A stretch of DNA of 64,000 bases from Panax quinquefolius (Eukaryota > Streptophyta > Magnoliopsida > Apiales > Araliaceae), in the NCBI GenBank assembly GCA_020205615.1, contig CM035167.1, positions 30,021,130 to 30,085,129 of the forward strand, given 5' to 3'. The notes under the pieces are model-generated. The model was not told the origin of the DNA. It did not search any database and worked only from the letters and a program-made list of their open reading frames with translations. Of the stretch, positions 35,772 through 48,406 are shown one piece after another. How positions within the stretch are numbered: the first letter of the stretch is position 1; each line of letters opens with the position of its first letter. The position numbers and the translations under genes were made by a program.

Positions 35772-36409
35772 TCAAATTCGGTTGAGATTGATATTCATCT
35801 TCACCAAGGTAGCGTATGGACAGATATTTAGAGATGAACCTCCATCTATCAAGACTCGGCTAGTATGTATCCAGGAGGACAAGGCCATGATGTACTGCGA
35901 CTTGCGATGGCCGGTCCCCTCGGGCGGTATGTCATCATCGATGAAGGATATCACATTGTTGTTGAAAATGTGATCAACGGATGTTGAAATTTTTCGTATC
36001 AAGCTGATGTTGGTAGATAGGCTTCTTCTAAAACCTTCAACAAGACCTTCCGGTGATTCTCGGAAGTTAGGACCAAGTCAAAATTGATATTTGTTGTGGA
36101 GCTTCTTTTAAGCTTAAAACCACCTTAACCGTTATGACCCATAGTGCGGAGGAATTTTTCAATCTTCTCCATGGGTATTTTCCCTTTGATTTGATGGTAG
36201 ACTTCATCACCCGTTGGGGAAGATCGGTGGATTTTCCTTCCGACTTTATGGCGATTGTATGTGAGGTGGATCCTTCACCTTCTCCATAATTCCATGGAAC
36301 TTTGCTCAAGCTAACAATAGGATATTGTGCTCTGCACGACAAGTTGATTGGCTTGGGAGCGGCCATTTTTAAAGGATTGTGGCTTCCTTTGAGTTGAATT
36401 ATTGGCATT
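35772..36409 (-). pseudogene. Tat aspartic protease
   Basis: The frame 35772-36002 contains VLIDGGSSLNICP, matching the DGGS active-site form typical of the Tat and Ogre group. It follows an upstream stretch (36067-36408) that belongs to the gag-protease junction. Confidence 0.75.
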
Positions 36410-38293
36410 GTGGTGATTTGTTAACCCCATCGGTTTTAGTGGATGATTTGCTACCACACTCTTCCACTTAGTAGGACTGTATTCTCACTTGCACGTAACA
36501 CAGTATAAATCGTCGTCCGCTAAGTGCGAGGACACCACTTGTCGATTAGATTTTTGGATAAGGTGGCGGAGTGCCCAACATTCTTACGTCTTTGTGTGGC
36601 CATGAGGCTGGGAGTGATATTGACATACTCCATCGAGTTGTACCATCTGAGCGGGGGTTGATTGGAGGTAGAAGGAGGCGATCCTTCCTTCATTGATTAA
36701 CATATGAAGAATTTCCTCCATAGGTTGGCCCAAATAGGTGAATTCCCTTTTGTTGGCAAAATCGACGGGCTTTGGCATTTGCTCTCTTTGTCACTTTGTC
36801 TTCCGGCATTTCATTTTACGAAGAAAGTGGCGAGGAATATTCATGACAAGAGGTAGGAGGCTGGCATGCTCTCTGGTGATTAATTGACGAGTCACTTGAT
36901 CTTTGATAAGTCACTGATTCGCTTGATTGTTCAATTTTCTTGCATAGAGCTTTCATCTTTCGTTCCATTGTGAGCTGGAACTTGGCATAATCCCATTTGT
37001 CAACACCATCTTTGAGGGTGCAGGAGGATTCACGGTTGAAATTGGAATTTTGTCCATTGCTCCAATTGATCATGTTGACATCTTCTTCTTTGTGCTGAGG
37101 AAGAGGGTTATCTTGAACGTGAGGTTGATTTGGTTTGGTGACCACAATCTCACCGTTGTCTATCAGGTCTTGGATCTTGTGTTTCAAGGCCCAACAATCC
37201 TGAGTATCATGTCCAGGCGCCCCGGCATGATAAGCACATTTCTAGCGACATTGAAACCCCCGTCCATTAGAAATTTGGTTTGGTGGAAGAAGATCGTAAT
37301 TTTCTTACGTGTTGTCGGAAGATTGAGAATGTTCTCGAGGTATCCCCTAAGGGTGTAAACACTCGAGGGCGTTTGACTTCTCCACCTTTTGGTATTGGAG
37401 GTTTCAAGAATTGTGCTTGAAAGGGAGTGTAGTTTCTCCTTTGAATAGGCATGTTCTGATTGCCTTTTTGACCCTGTAGTATCAGGGAAACATCTTCCTC
37501 TTTCTTTTTATGGACCCTCCGGGGGTTGTTTCCATAATTTTCGGATTGGATGTGATCAGCAACAACTTTGAGTGCAGCTAGGTCTTGAATTTTTTGGACT
37601 TCAATCCCATCTCGACCATCTCCCCATGTTTGACCATTTGAGAAAATGGTTTTTGCCGATCTTGGCTAAAACTCTTTTATAGAAAAGGGCTTCTTGTATG
37701 TCGATAAAAGTCATGACCATTTCGATTACGTCATGGAAGGACTAACTTGGCGACAGCGCGTCTCCACCTTTGAGCATACTCTCTGAAAGACTCGTTAGAC
37801 TATTTCTTGATCTTGGTAATTTGATCGATCGAGAGCCATCGAGATTGAAAAGTTGTATTGAGTGAGGAAAGCATGTGCTAGCTCTTCCCGACTATGGATC
37901 TTTGAGTTGTCTAATCTTGTTTACCACGAACATGCTTCTTCAGTTAGACTTTTTTGGAACAATTGCATTCTGAATTTTTCGTCCTCTGCATAAGATCCAA
38001 GTTCTCCAATAAACACCTTTAAATGTGTATAAGGATCTCCTAACCCGTCATATTTTTCAAAGTCGGGAGTTTTAAACTTTTCTGGATAATGAACACCAGG
38101 GAAAATGCAAAGATCAGTATATGAAACACTTTCGTGTGTTCCAATTCCTTTGATAGCATGAAGGGTCTCTTCCATTTGGAGGATTTTCTTTTTGATGTCA
38201 CCAGTGTCTGGATCTATAGTGGGATGGGCAGCATCATGAGTTTTGTTGGTCGTATCCAAGCTGGTTTGTAATATCTGGTGGAGGAAGCAGGTT
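36410..38293 (-). pseudogene. Tat gag, N terminus cut by the copia element
   Basis: The frame 37921-38259 includes the capsid block FKTPDFEKYDGLGDPYTHLKVF and ends LTEEACSW, the Tat gag signature. A CCHC-like knuckle CAYHAGAPGHDTQDCWALKH lies at about 37186-37243 and is followed by KIQDLIDNGEI. Frames 37267-37452, 36816-37187 and 36584-36778 continue the protein. The reading is still open at 38293, where the copia LTR begins, so the true start is lost. Confidence 0.8.
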
Positions 38294-40139
38294 TGATCAA
38301 ATCAAATCGCAAAAAAGTGCGGAGCGTGTAAAATCGAGTTTAAAAAATTTACAAACCATATACGGATCACCCTTTATGCATAATTATTAATTAAGCGAAA
38401 AGATAAAGAATAAATCATACCCTTGAAGATCGAGCTTCCTCGGTACAAGTTCACCTCAAATCCTTTCGCGTTCGATCTTGAATCCACCGGGTTTGGTTCC
38501 TTCCTTTGATCGGCGTTAGCCACCCAAATGTTTGGCCTCTGAGGTGATCCACGAGGAAGAATAAAATTCAAGAAGATGGGTGTTTTGGCTCAAACCCTAG
38601 TTTTTCTATCTCTATATAGAAAAGGGTACTCTCCAACAAATTGGAATTATTACGTATGTTGAAAAATCAACAACCCATCCACCCATAATAAGACTCCTCT
38701 TATTTATAGATGTGGGCAACCCACCTTAACAATTAAGGAATTGGGTTTTATTTAATTAATTAAATTCTTTTAATTAATTAAGCTCCCTAATCTTATTAGG
38801 GATAATTAATTAAACTCCTTTAACTAATTTTCCTTCTAATCAATTAGGAATAAATGAGAAGTACTTATATTAAATTAATTCCTAAACTCTTTTAGAAATT
38901 AAAATAATAATAATTGTAATAATATTAATAAGACTCCTCTTATTAATTTATATTTAATATTTCTAAAATATTAAATAATAAATATTAAGCTATTTAATTT
39001 ATTCTATCACCATAGATTAAATTAAATATACTTAACTTTATATTATTACGATTATGCCATTAACTTCTTAAATAATTATTCTTCCTTTTATGGTGTGACC
39101 CTTTAGGTTCTCCATATTAAGCAGGTTGTGAATAAATCAATTAGAACAATTCTAATCTTATTTAAATAAATAAATTAAACAATTAATTTATTTAAATAAA
39201 TAATATTTATTCTCTGATAGGGATAAGCCTCCTAGCGATCGGCGACTTTCCGGATAATATAGATTTCAACATTAATCATTAAAAGAACCTTTGAGTAAAT
39301 AGTTCAAATGCAATTCAATCCTTCCACCATCTGATGTCCCGATTAAATATAAGGCATGGAATTCTTGTCAAGTCTTATTTTATTTAATTATATGTATTTC
39401 GACTCTTAAATGCCTGACTCAAATAATGCAAATTAGAAACTCCTTTCTAATTTCATTACGCCTTAACCGAGGACTCTTGGGTTGTCATTTATCGAATCAC
39501 ATAGGACATTTCTCTTCTTTTATTAGAAGTGGTAGATTCTTTATTGATCATACATTATCTCCATATACTGACTTATTATACCCAAGCATACCCTTTGATA
39601 TACCTAAGGGTCTTAAGGAATAAGTCAAAGTATAACTCATCATACACGAGATCTATGATGATCTCGAGTCAAGGATTACTTTGTACTACTATCACTCTGA
39701 GAATTCCTATTGACGGGCAAATAAAACTCCATTAGGTATTCCTTAGCGAGCCACGTTCGGTGAACTTATTCTCTAATAAGCACCTACATACTTGCTTTAG
39801 TGTCTCCACACAAATGATCATGAGATCAATCATCCTCATCGATGAGCAAACAGCGTATGTACCGATCTATCAGGATTCACTAATCCCCGATTTAGTAATC
39901 AATGATTGGGAACTATTTTAGTTTTAAGCTTTCTAAAATTTAGATCTCATTAGAATGATCATCATCATCATTATTAAAAGCATTGCTTAAAACTATGGGT
40001 TTATCACATATTATAAAAGCGACATCATATAGATAATTAAAAGCCTTTAATAAATTAATACTTTTTATTAATAAATGAATAAGATTGTTACAAAGTATAT
40101 GCTTTATCATCAAACATGATTGGCTTGTGTGCATACTAC
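38293..40139 (-). repeat. Copia left (3') LTR
   Basis: It matches 45859-47700 closely, so the insertion is recent. A minus-strand TATAAATA lies at 38701-38708. It is AT-rich, with AATTAATTAA-type palindromes at 38755-38830. The minus-strand start is GTAGTATGCACACAAG. Confidence 0.85.
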
Positions 40140-40157
40140 TTTCAATCTCCCACTTGC
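40140..40157 (-). other. Copia polypurine tract
   Basis: AAGTGGGAGATTGAAA on the minus strand directly precedes the left LTR, the usual copia form. Confidence 0.75.
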
Positions 40158-41560
40158 ACTAAAGCCCGATCGTCATGGTATCTTATACTCTTCTTCTCTA
40201 AGTGGCGATTATCCTGCTTTGTTGGATAAGCTTTAGTTAATGGATATGTAATGTTGTTCATGAGAGTCCACTATCTCTATAGTGATTTCCCATCTTTCGA
40301 TGATTCTAATAATCAAATGAAAGTGCCACAACACATGTTTAGATCCAAGATGAGACTTAGGAACTATTCTAGTTACGTAATGAACTTTTAATCAAACAAT
40401 CAACTTGCGACTTCATTTATAGCTATATACTTTGTCTTTATCACTAAACGACAACTCTTTCTTTGTTTGGAACCTTTCGATTTCTTTGCACCTTTATTGA
40501 GATAACGCTTTACCTTAAAGTGGATTTTTTGTCATCTTAGTGCATGCGAAAAACTTGAGTGCATTAAGCCCTCTAGTTTTAATTTAGACCCACCATGAAT
40601 ATGATCACATCCTTAGTGTCGGTTAAGAACTTTAAGATGTTTTCAGCGACTCATAGTGAACTTCTCCGAATATGGTGATCGACATCGGTCTCGTATATTT
40701 CATTGCATACATGATTGTCACTCATGCGATCTCTCTTTTCGAGAGTGCGTGGGGACTATAAAGAGATACACTCCATAGCTCATCGACATGAGACATCTCT
40801 TGGAGTTTGCCATGCTAAGCGACTTTAGCATCAAATGAATATCGTTCCTTGGGTTAAGTCGAGCATCCTTTTAAATCTATCTATATAGATTTATATCCCC
40901 AATTAAGATACTCTTCCAAATCATTCATGGAGGAATGTTTAGACAACTTTATCTTTCTTGATTGTAGCATTGGTATGTCATTCCTTATCAAGTAGTATAT
41001 CAACATATAATATGTCACGATGCTAGGAATGTTCTTATTTTTGATAAAATCAAACTCTTTTGATTGCCTCATCAAAGCGAATGTTCCATATTTTTGTACA
41101 CTTCAAAAAACTCTTACCTCATCGTATGTATAGCTGGATCATCATCTTCTATGATGTGTACCTCATCATCATCATCTATGATGAATCCATACCTCTAGGT
41201 ATCTTGGTACTATTCGAGTTCTGATTTGGTTGTGGTATAATAGGTCTATCTGAGGTTCCTCTTATTTGACTTATAGTGTTTTGTGGTTCTTGAACTCTTC
41301 AAGATCTATTATCCTCCACTAGCCCCTTGATGATAAACACCTTTATCTTAGAAAGCGGCGTGTTTCATAACAAACACCTTTTTTGCTAAGTAGGATTATA
41401 GAACATATACCTAAACTTACTTTAGGATGTCCCACAAATCGACACTTGTCAAATCTTGTCCCAAGCTTATCCTTTTGAAACCTTTTCACATAAGTTGGAC
41501 AACCCCTTATCTTAACATACTTAAGATTAGGAATCCTCCACATCCATAACTTTTATGGAG
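40158..41560 (-). pseudogene. Copia reverse transcriptase and integrase C terminus
   Basis: 41343-41543 (minus) contains KIRGCPTYVKRFQKDKLGTRFDKCRFVGHP, the conserved block at the end of the copia integrase. Further left, 40881-41075 and the neighbouring frames hold RT remnants ending in a LNWGYKS-like segment. No intact YxDD could be placed with confidence. The region is strongly shifted. Confidence 0.65.
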
Positions 41561-42360
41561 TCTTGGGTTGGATTTTGAGGTTACCTTTTTTTCGTAGATA
41601 TCTGACCATTTCTAGGACATGACCCAGAAGGATCTTTGGAATGTCGGTAAAATCATTATGGACCGCACCATGTCCAACAAAGTGCGATTTTTCCATTCGG
41701 ATACATCAATCAATTATTGTGTATCGGGATGTGTCCATTATGAGAAAACCATTTGAGATGATCTAGAAACTTATTGCACAAGTATTTATTCCTTGATCTA
41801 ATCAAAGAATCTTAATACTTTGCCAATTTGTTTCACTTACGAATTCTTTGAACCTTTTGAATAATTCACACTTGTATTCAACAAATACATACATTGACTC
41901 TTTGAATGATCATCTCCTTTTCTTATACTAGTTTGTTCGATTTGCAAAATTATTTTCATGTAAGTCAGTATACAAAATTTATTAAGTAATATTTCAGGTT
42001 CTATACAAAACATTATTATTATAAATAGAACAACAATTGTTCTTAATTATAATACCAAAAATTTCATTGTCCAATGATAAAATGGAAATAATATTTTAAC
42101 AAGAGCTGGAATCTGATAACAACTTATTGACTTAATAGATTTGCCGTAGGCATTGCTAAACTATAAGTTTCTATGGCTAATATGGCAACCTTTGCTACAT
42201 TTTCCACACATAGGATTACTTATATTTGTTTAGCTTTTTCTACTACCTTGGTCCTTCATAAATCTATATTTATGATAACAAAAGTCGGTATCAATACCCA
42301 AGTAGAACCTTGACTTAAAGAAAAATTTATTTAAATCATGAACAAAAGCGTATTATATGT
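41561..42360 (-). pseudogene. Copia integrase and protease region (decayed)
   Basis: It lies between the gag zinc knuckle and the integrase C terminus, where copia keeps protease and the integrase core. I could read only short disconnected pieces and did not find the HHCC or DTG motifs with certainty. Confidence 0.4.
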
Positions 42361-43060
42361 AGAAACTTCACTAAGCTTCTTTGGTTAGCCTCTGCAAGAT
42401 GCTTCTCATGATTTCTTTCCGGTGTCGGGCTTATTGCGGTGGAAGCAAACTCCTTTGCTATCCGTATCGGTTTTGTTCTTATTATCCTTTGTTTATGCCT
42501 TTCTATTTACCTTCTTTGAATCGTTCTTCTTTTAGGAAGATCCTTTGGCCCCTACCGGTAAGACTTGATCTTTCTTGGTTGGAAAGTGACTCTCGACATT
42601 TTTCAATATGTTAAGCAAATCGGTGAAAGATGATATCTAGCTTGTTCATATGAAAAATTCACAACAATTGTGAAAAGAGTCAGGGAGTGAGTGCAAGATC
42701 AAATCTTGGCTCAACTCTCCATCCATGACAAAACCGGTTGTCTAATTGATCAATCAAATTGATTATGTTAAGAACTTTTTATGCATCTTTGTAGTGTCAT
42801 TGGCCATTCTAGATCGGAAGAGCTCCTTAGATGTCGATATCTATCGGTCCTACTTTCCTCACCATCAACTACTTGATGTGCGGGAATATAGTAGAAGCAT
42901 CCATAGTTTCATCTTGTATTTGAAGCTCGTTACTCGTGGATCTGAGCATGATGCATTGAGCATTTGTGCATCATCTTGCCACTTTCTAAAAGTAGCAATC
43001 TCTTCCTCGGAGGCATTATGCGCAACCATTGCGAGGGATAGGCGTATTAAGGACATAAGA
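42361..43060 (-). pseudogene. Copia gag
   Basis: The frame 42865-43056 (minus) has the EEEIATFRKWQDDAQMLNAS region of copia gag. Between 42410 and 42540 a basic lysine-rich stretch is followed by a damaged CCHC knuckle (VCFHRNK-like). The order gag, knuckle, integrase, RT on the minus strand is that of a copia polyprotein. Confidence 0.6.
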
Positions 43061-44210
43061 TAGCTTTTTGACTATGAGAACTATTCTCAAATTCCTTAAC
43101 CAATCAGTTTAATTGATTGCGGTTAATTTAGCATCTAATATGCTTGTGATGATAGTAATTTTAGACATTGTAAAATTACGTAAATGAATTTGTAATTAAC
43201 AACATTTTAACATACATTCTTTTATTAATTACCAAAATAATTTAGGTCTTGTTTTAAATTGGTATCTCCCACTATTTTCTTCAAACTATATTACCCTCAC
43301 TTATATAGTTGGCAAAATCTAATTAAAGATTTGCTAGTGAGAATAAGGATCCCATTTCAAATGTATATAGCCTTGTGGTGACACAACAAACTATATATAA
43401 ATAAATAGGTAGACAACTTTTGTCGATTACATCAACTATATCTGACTCCTTGTATTTTGCCTCTTAGATTATTTTGATCAGTGGTGGCACATCCAGAATC
43501 AAAATTATCCAAGTTAAGTCGACCTAGCACTCCATATATTCAAAAAGAAAAATATCATCCTTGTGGTGACCTGACAAAACAATATTGTTCAATTTTCTTT
43601 ATAAGCATCAAATGTGATAAATTAACATCTTAAATACTTAATACTTGCCTTGTGGTGACACAACAAACTCATATTAAATATTTAATACTCTATTAATTTT
43701 TATCATGCTAGAAAGCGACGTTCGATATTCAAATATCTTTGAGCGCTTAGGACTTAATATAAAAATTGAGGGGTTTGTTATTAATTTGTCTCATCTTTTT
43801 TAGCATGCATATATATATAAAATCGCGTCGTATTAATGAACATGCGAAGCATGTTTGCATAATATATATATATATATATATATAAGCATGCACATATAGA
43901 ATACTATATTCTACGGATTGATTATGGACTTTTATTCTAGTTTGGTTCACTAGAGCCACCAAGTGAACAAAAAGGTCAAACTCCCAAGGTGTGAGAAATA
44001 ATATTTAAATATAACTATTACATTTAAACCGGGCTCCATTACAAGCGGGTCTTCAAGCGCTCCTTGCTCCTTGATCTCTAATTTTTCAAAATTAATTCTA
44101 ACTATTCCTATTACAAAACTATTTAAAATAAATAGAAACCTTGATCGTGATCGAGGGAAATACATAGGAGAGAGATAGAATTTACATTAAGAAAAATTAG
44201 AGAAGGCAAT
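43061..44210 (-). other. Copia leader upstream of gag
   Basis: This stretch is non-coding. It contains three copies of GCCTTGTGGTGACACAACAAAC-like sequence (about 43370, 43559, 43648) and a (TA)n tract at 43861-43884. Confidence 0.5.
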
Positions 44211-45167
44211 CTGTGAGACCCCATTTAATAAAACCCATACATTCATGCATCAACTAAAATAAAATCAATCGCATTGGTCGATAGTCCATAATCAATCCCA
44301 TTTATTATCATACACATCACCATATGCATCGATAAATAACATTCATCTCATGAATAATAAACATTTAATATATATATTGATATCATTTAATGGGCAAATT
44401 TAGTTAGTATAAAATCTAATTTTGAATTAAAATAAACTCCTTTATTTTAATCCAAATTTAAATCAAAATAAAACTATTTTATTTTAATTTATCAATTTTG
44501 AATAAAATAAACTATTTTATTTTAATCAAAATTTTAATCAAAATAAACTCCTTTATTTTAATTAATTATGGAATCGATTCCATGTAAAAAAAAAAAAAAA
44601 ATCTTTAATTAAAATAAACTCTTTTATTTTAATTAATTATGGAATCAATTCCATGTAAAAAAAAATCTTTATTAAAGGAAACACGGATATTCTTTTCTAT
44701 TCACAAATAAACTCCTTTATTTTGAATAATATGAAATCTTATTCATATTTAAATAAACTCCTTTATTTAAGGAAATATGGATTTTCTTTCCTATTCACAA
44801 ATAAACTCTTTTATTTTGAATAATATGAAATCTTATTTCATATCTAAAATAACTCTCTTTTTATTTAAGGAAATGGATGGAATCAATTTCAACTCCAATC
44901 CTTTATCATGGAATCAAATTCCAACTCTAATTAGTTAGCATGAAATTCTAATTTTAAAATTAAAACCCTTTTATTTTTTTATTTTAAATTAAAATAAACC
45001 TTTTATTTTAAAATTAAAATAAACTTTTATTTTAAGATTAAAATAATATATATATATATATAATATTCAATTTTAAAATTAAAATAAACTCCTTTTTATT
45101 TTAATATTAAAATAAACTTTTATTTTAAAATTAAAATAAACATTTTATTTTAATATAAAATAATAAT

Positions 45168-45231
<64 letters not shown>

Positions 45232-45282
45232 CTTTTTTTTAAATATATATATCCTTAAAATGCGTGCCAATATATATACTTG

Positions 45283-45319
<37 letters not shown>

Positions 45320-45679
45320 CATTATATAATCATTGGATAATCATTAGCAATCATTAGATAATCATATTACATTAATGATATTTAATAATTAATTATCCTC
45401 GATTTTATCGCCTTATAAAAAAAGCGGATTGCATGCTTGATTTCCTTTGCCTCGTTTTCGTTACTAATAAAGATTAACTATAAATTACCCTTGATTTCCG
45501 TGTAAATGAAACAAAAGAAAAATAAATACTTGATTTAGAAAAATTTTGCTTTTAATCATTACCCAATCATTGCCTTATAAATTTAGTGATAATCATTAGT
45601 AATCATCATGAACCTTGAAGCGTGCATGCATTGGTTTTAAAAATGAAATTTCATTTTTTTTAAAAGCGAATCACGCGGG

Positions 45680-45720
<41 letters not shown>

Positions 45721-45817
45721 TTAAATTTTATCTGATAAAATTATACCCAATTAAATTGTTCTAAACACATATCAATATATATATTAAATTAAAACATTAA
45801 TAATTTGCATAAAGGTT
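44211..45817. repeat. AT-rich repeat block, possible inserted LTR
   Basis: At 44212 the sequence starts TGTGAGACCCC, which resembles an LTR start, but I cannot find its other end or a target duplication. 44420-45150 holds about ten copies of an AAATAAACTCCTTTATTT hairpin motif. (TA)n tracts lie at 45172-45228 and 45285-45315, and a poly-T run at 45686-45719. No coding sequence. Confidence 0.45.
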
Positions 45818-45832
45818 TGGCTCGATACCCTT
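45818..45832 (-). other. Copia primer binding site (tRNA-Met type, altered)
   Basis: The minus strand reads GGGTATCGAGCC, close to TGGTATCAGAGCC, with CAG replaced by CG. It is about 27 bp inside the repeat shared by both LTRs, so either the LTR extends further than the shared part or a spacer is present. Confidence 0.55.
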
Positions 45833-45858
45833 TATTAGGTTTGTAATATTCATAAAGC

Positions 45859-47700
45859 TTGATCAAATTGCATAAAAAAATGCGGAGCGTGTAAAATCGA
45901 GTTTAAAAAATTTACAAACCATATACGGATCACCCTTTATGCATAATTATTAATTAAGCGAAAAGATAAAGAATAAATCATACCCTTGAAGATCGAGCTT
46001 CCTCAAGTACAAGTTCACCTCAAATCCTTTTCGCGTTCGATCTTGAATCCACCGGGTTTGGTTCCTTCCTTTGATCGGCGTTAGCCTTTGAATGTTTGGC
46101 CTCTGGGGTGATCCACGAGGAAGAATAAAATTCAAGAAGATGGGTGTTTTGGCTCAAACCCTAGTTTTTCTATCTACATAGAAAAGGCGTCTCTCGACAA
46201 TTGGAATTATTACGTATGTTGAAAAAATCAACAACCCATCCACCCATAATAAGACTCCTCTTATTTATAGATGTGGGCAACCCACCTTAACAATTAAGGA
46301 ATTGGGTTTTATTTAATTAATTAAATTCTTTTAATTAATTAAGCTCCCTAATCTTATTAGGGATAATTAATTAAACTCCTTTAACTAATTTTCCTTCCTA
46401 ATCAATTAGGAATAAATGAAGTACTTATATTAAATTAATTCCTAAACTCTTTTAGAAATTAAAATAATAATAATTGTAATAATATTAATAAGACTCCTCT
46501 TATTAATTTATATTTAATATTTCTAAAATATTAAATAATAAATATTAAGCTATTTAATTTATTCTATCACCATAGATTAAATTAAATATATATACTTTAT
46601 ATTATTACGATTATGCCATTAACTTCTTAAATAATTATTCTTCCCTTTTATGGTGTGACCCTTTAGGTTCTCCGTATTAAGCAGGTTGTGAATAAATCAA
46701 TTAGAACAATTCTAATCTTATTTAAATAAATAAATTAAACAATTAATTTATTTAAATAATAATATTTATTATTCTGATAGGGATAAGCCTCCTAGCGATC
46801 AGCGACTTTCGGATAATATAGATTTCAACATTAATCATAAAAGAACCTTTGAGTAAATAGTTCAAATACAATTCAATCCTTCCACCATCTGATGTCCCGA
46901 TTAAATATAAGGCATGGAATTCTTTGTCAAGTCTTATTTTATTTAATTATATGTATTTCGATCTTAAATGCCTGACTCAAATAATGCAAATTAGAAACTC
47001 CTTTCTAATTTCATTACGCCTTAACCCGAGGACTCTTTGGGTTGTCATTTATCGAATCACATAGGACATTTCTCTTCTTTTATTAGAAGTGGTAGATTCT
47101 TTATTGATCATACATTATCTCCATATACTGACTTATTATACCCAAGCATACCCTTTGATATACCCTAAGGGTCTTAAGGAATAAGTCAAAGTATAACTCA
47201 TCATACACGAGATACTATGATGATCTCGAGTCAAGGATTACTTGTACTACTATCACTCTGAGAATTCCTATTGTGAGGCAAATAAAACTCCATTAGGTAT
47301 TCCTTAGCGAGCCGCGTTCGATGAACTTATTCTCTAATAAGCACCTACATACTTGCTTTAGTGTCTCCACACAAATGATCATGAGATCAATCATCCTCAT
47401 CGATGAGCAAGCAGCGTATGTACCGATCTATCCGGATTCACTAATCCCCGATTTAGTAATCAATGATTGGGAACTATTTTAGTTTTAAGCTTTCTAAGAA
47501 TTTAGATCTCATTAGAATGATCATCATCATTATTCTAAAAGCATTGCTTAAAACTATGGGTTTATCACATATTATAAAAACGACATCGTGTAGATAATTA
47601 AAAGCCTTTAATAAATTAATACTTTTTATTAATAAATGAATAAGATTGTTACAAAGTATATGCTTTATCATCAAACATGATTGGCTTGTGTGCATACTAC
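45859..47700 (-). repeat. Copia right (5') LTR
   Basis: It pairs with 38293-40139. A TATAAATA box lies at 46262-46269 on the minus strand. The differences from the other LTR are few and scattered. Confidence 0.85.
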
Positions 47701-48406
47701 CATTGACCTAGTGATGTGACACTTCTAAACAGGTTGGTGAAACCGAGATTCATTAGGGTCTGGGGACTTGGTTATGCGGAGGGGAGGTGTTAGGCACCCC
47801 CCCGACATCCGTGTTACCACAGTGACCGCCTCTTTTCAAGAAACTATTATCTGAATGTGTGTGTGTGGGTCAATGTGTTGTTATTTGGAAGTAGTGCGAG
47901 GCCTCGTTCGCACCTATATACACAGGGTTTGAATTTATGTAAAAATTTAGTTTTAGCAAGATATAGCCATGATGTTTTATAAAAAGGTTTTTAAAACCCT
48001 GATGCTCAATAGTAATTGAGACCTTTTATACTCCCATTTTATTAAGTGTTCGGCTTGATTGATTTTATTTTACAGATGCGAGGCATCCGTTTGAAAATAA
48101 TATACAAAATAATGTCGACTTCCTTATGGGTATGAGAACCATCTGAGGAAATTCAGACATCGCAGAATAATTTACAAGCTGCTTACAGCTGAAAATGTCC
48201 ATCACGGGAAACGAATCTAGATCCAATTGGCTGAATCTGTGATCACATGATTCCTAGGCGCACAAGATACCGCAATTTGTATAAAAGCAGTAAGCAGGTA
48301 TATATATAAAAGCTGTAAATATATATATACAGACATGATCACCAACCACGAAGCACCTCTATGATAGATCAAAAATGTTAATAAAGCTGTAAAAGCTATC
48401 AACCGT

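Larger units (their letters stand above)
38293..47700 (-). mobile_element. Ty1/copia element nested in the Tat element
   Basis: Two LTRs of about 1.84 kb (38293-40139 and 45859-47700), alike throughout, enclose copia gag, integrase and RT remnants on the minus strand. The PPT and PBS are at the expected inner edges. Flanks differ: Tat gag at left, Tat LTR interior at right. The insertion is therefore accompanied by loss of the Tat gag start, leader and LTR end. No target duplication is seen. Confidence 0.85.

Noticed and set aside
44212..45817. A complete inserted LTR starting TGTGAGACCCC
   Set aside because: No matching end or target duplication could be located, so only a possible start is recorded.
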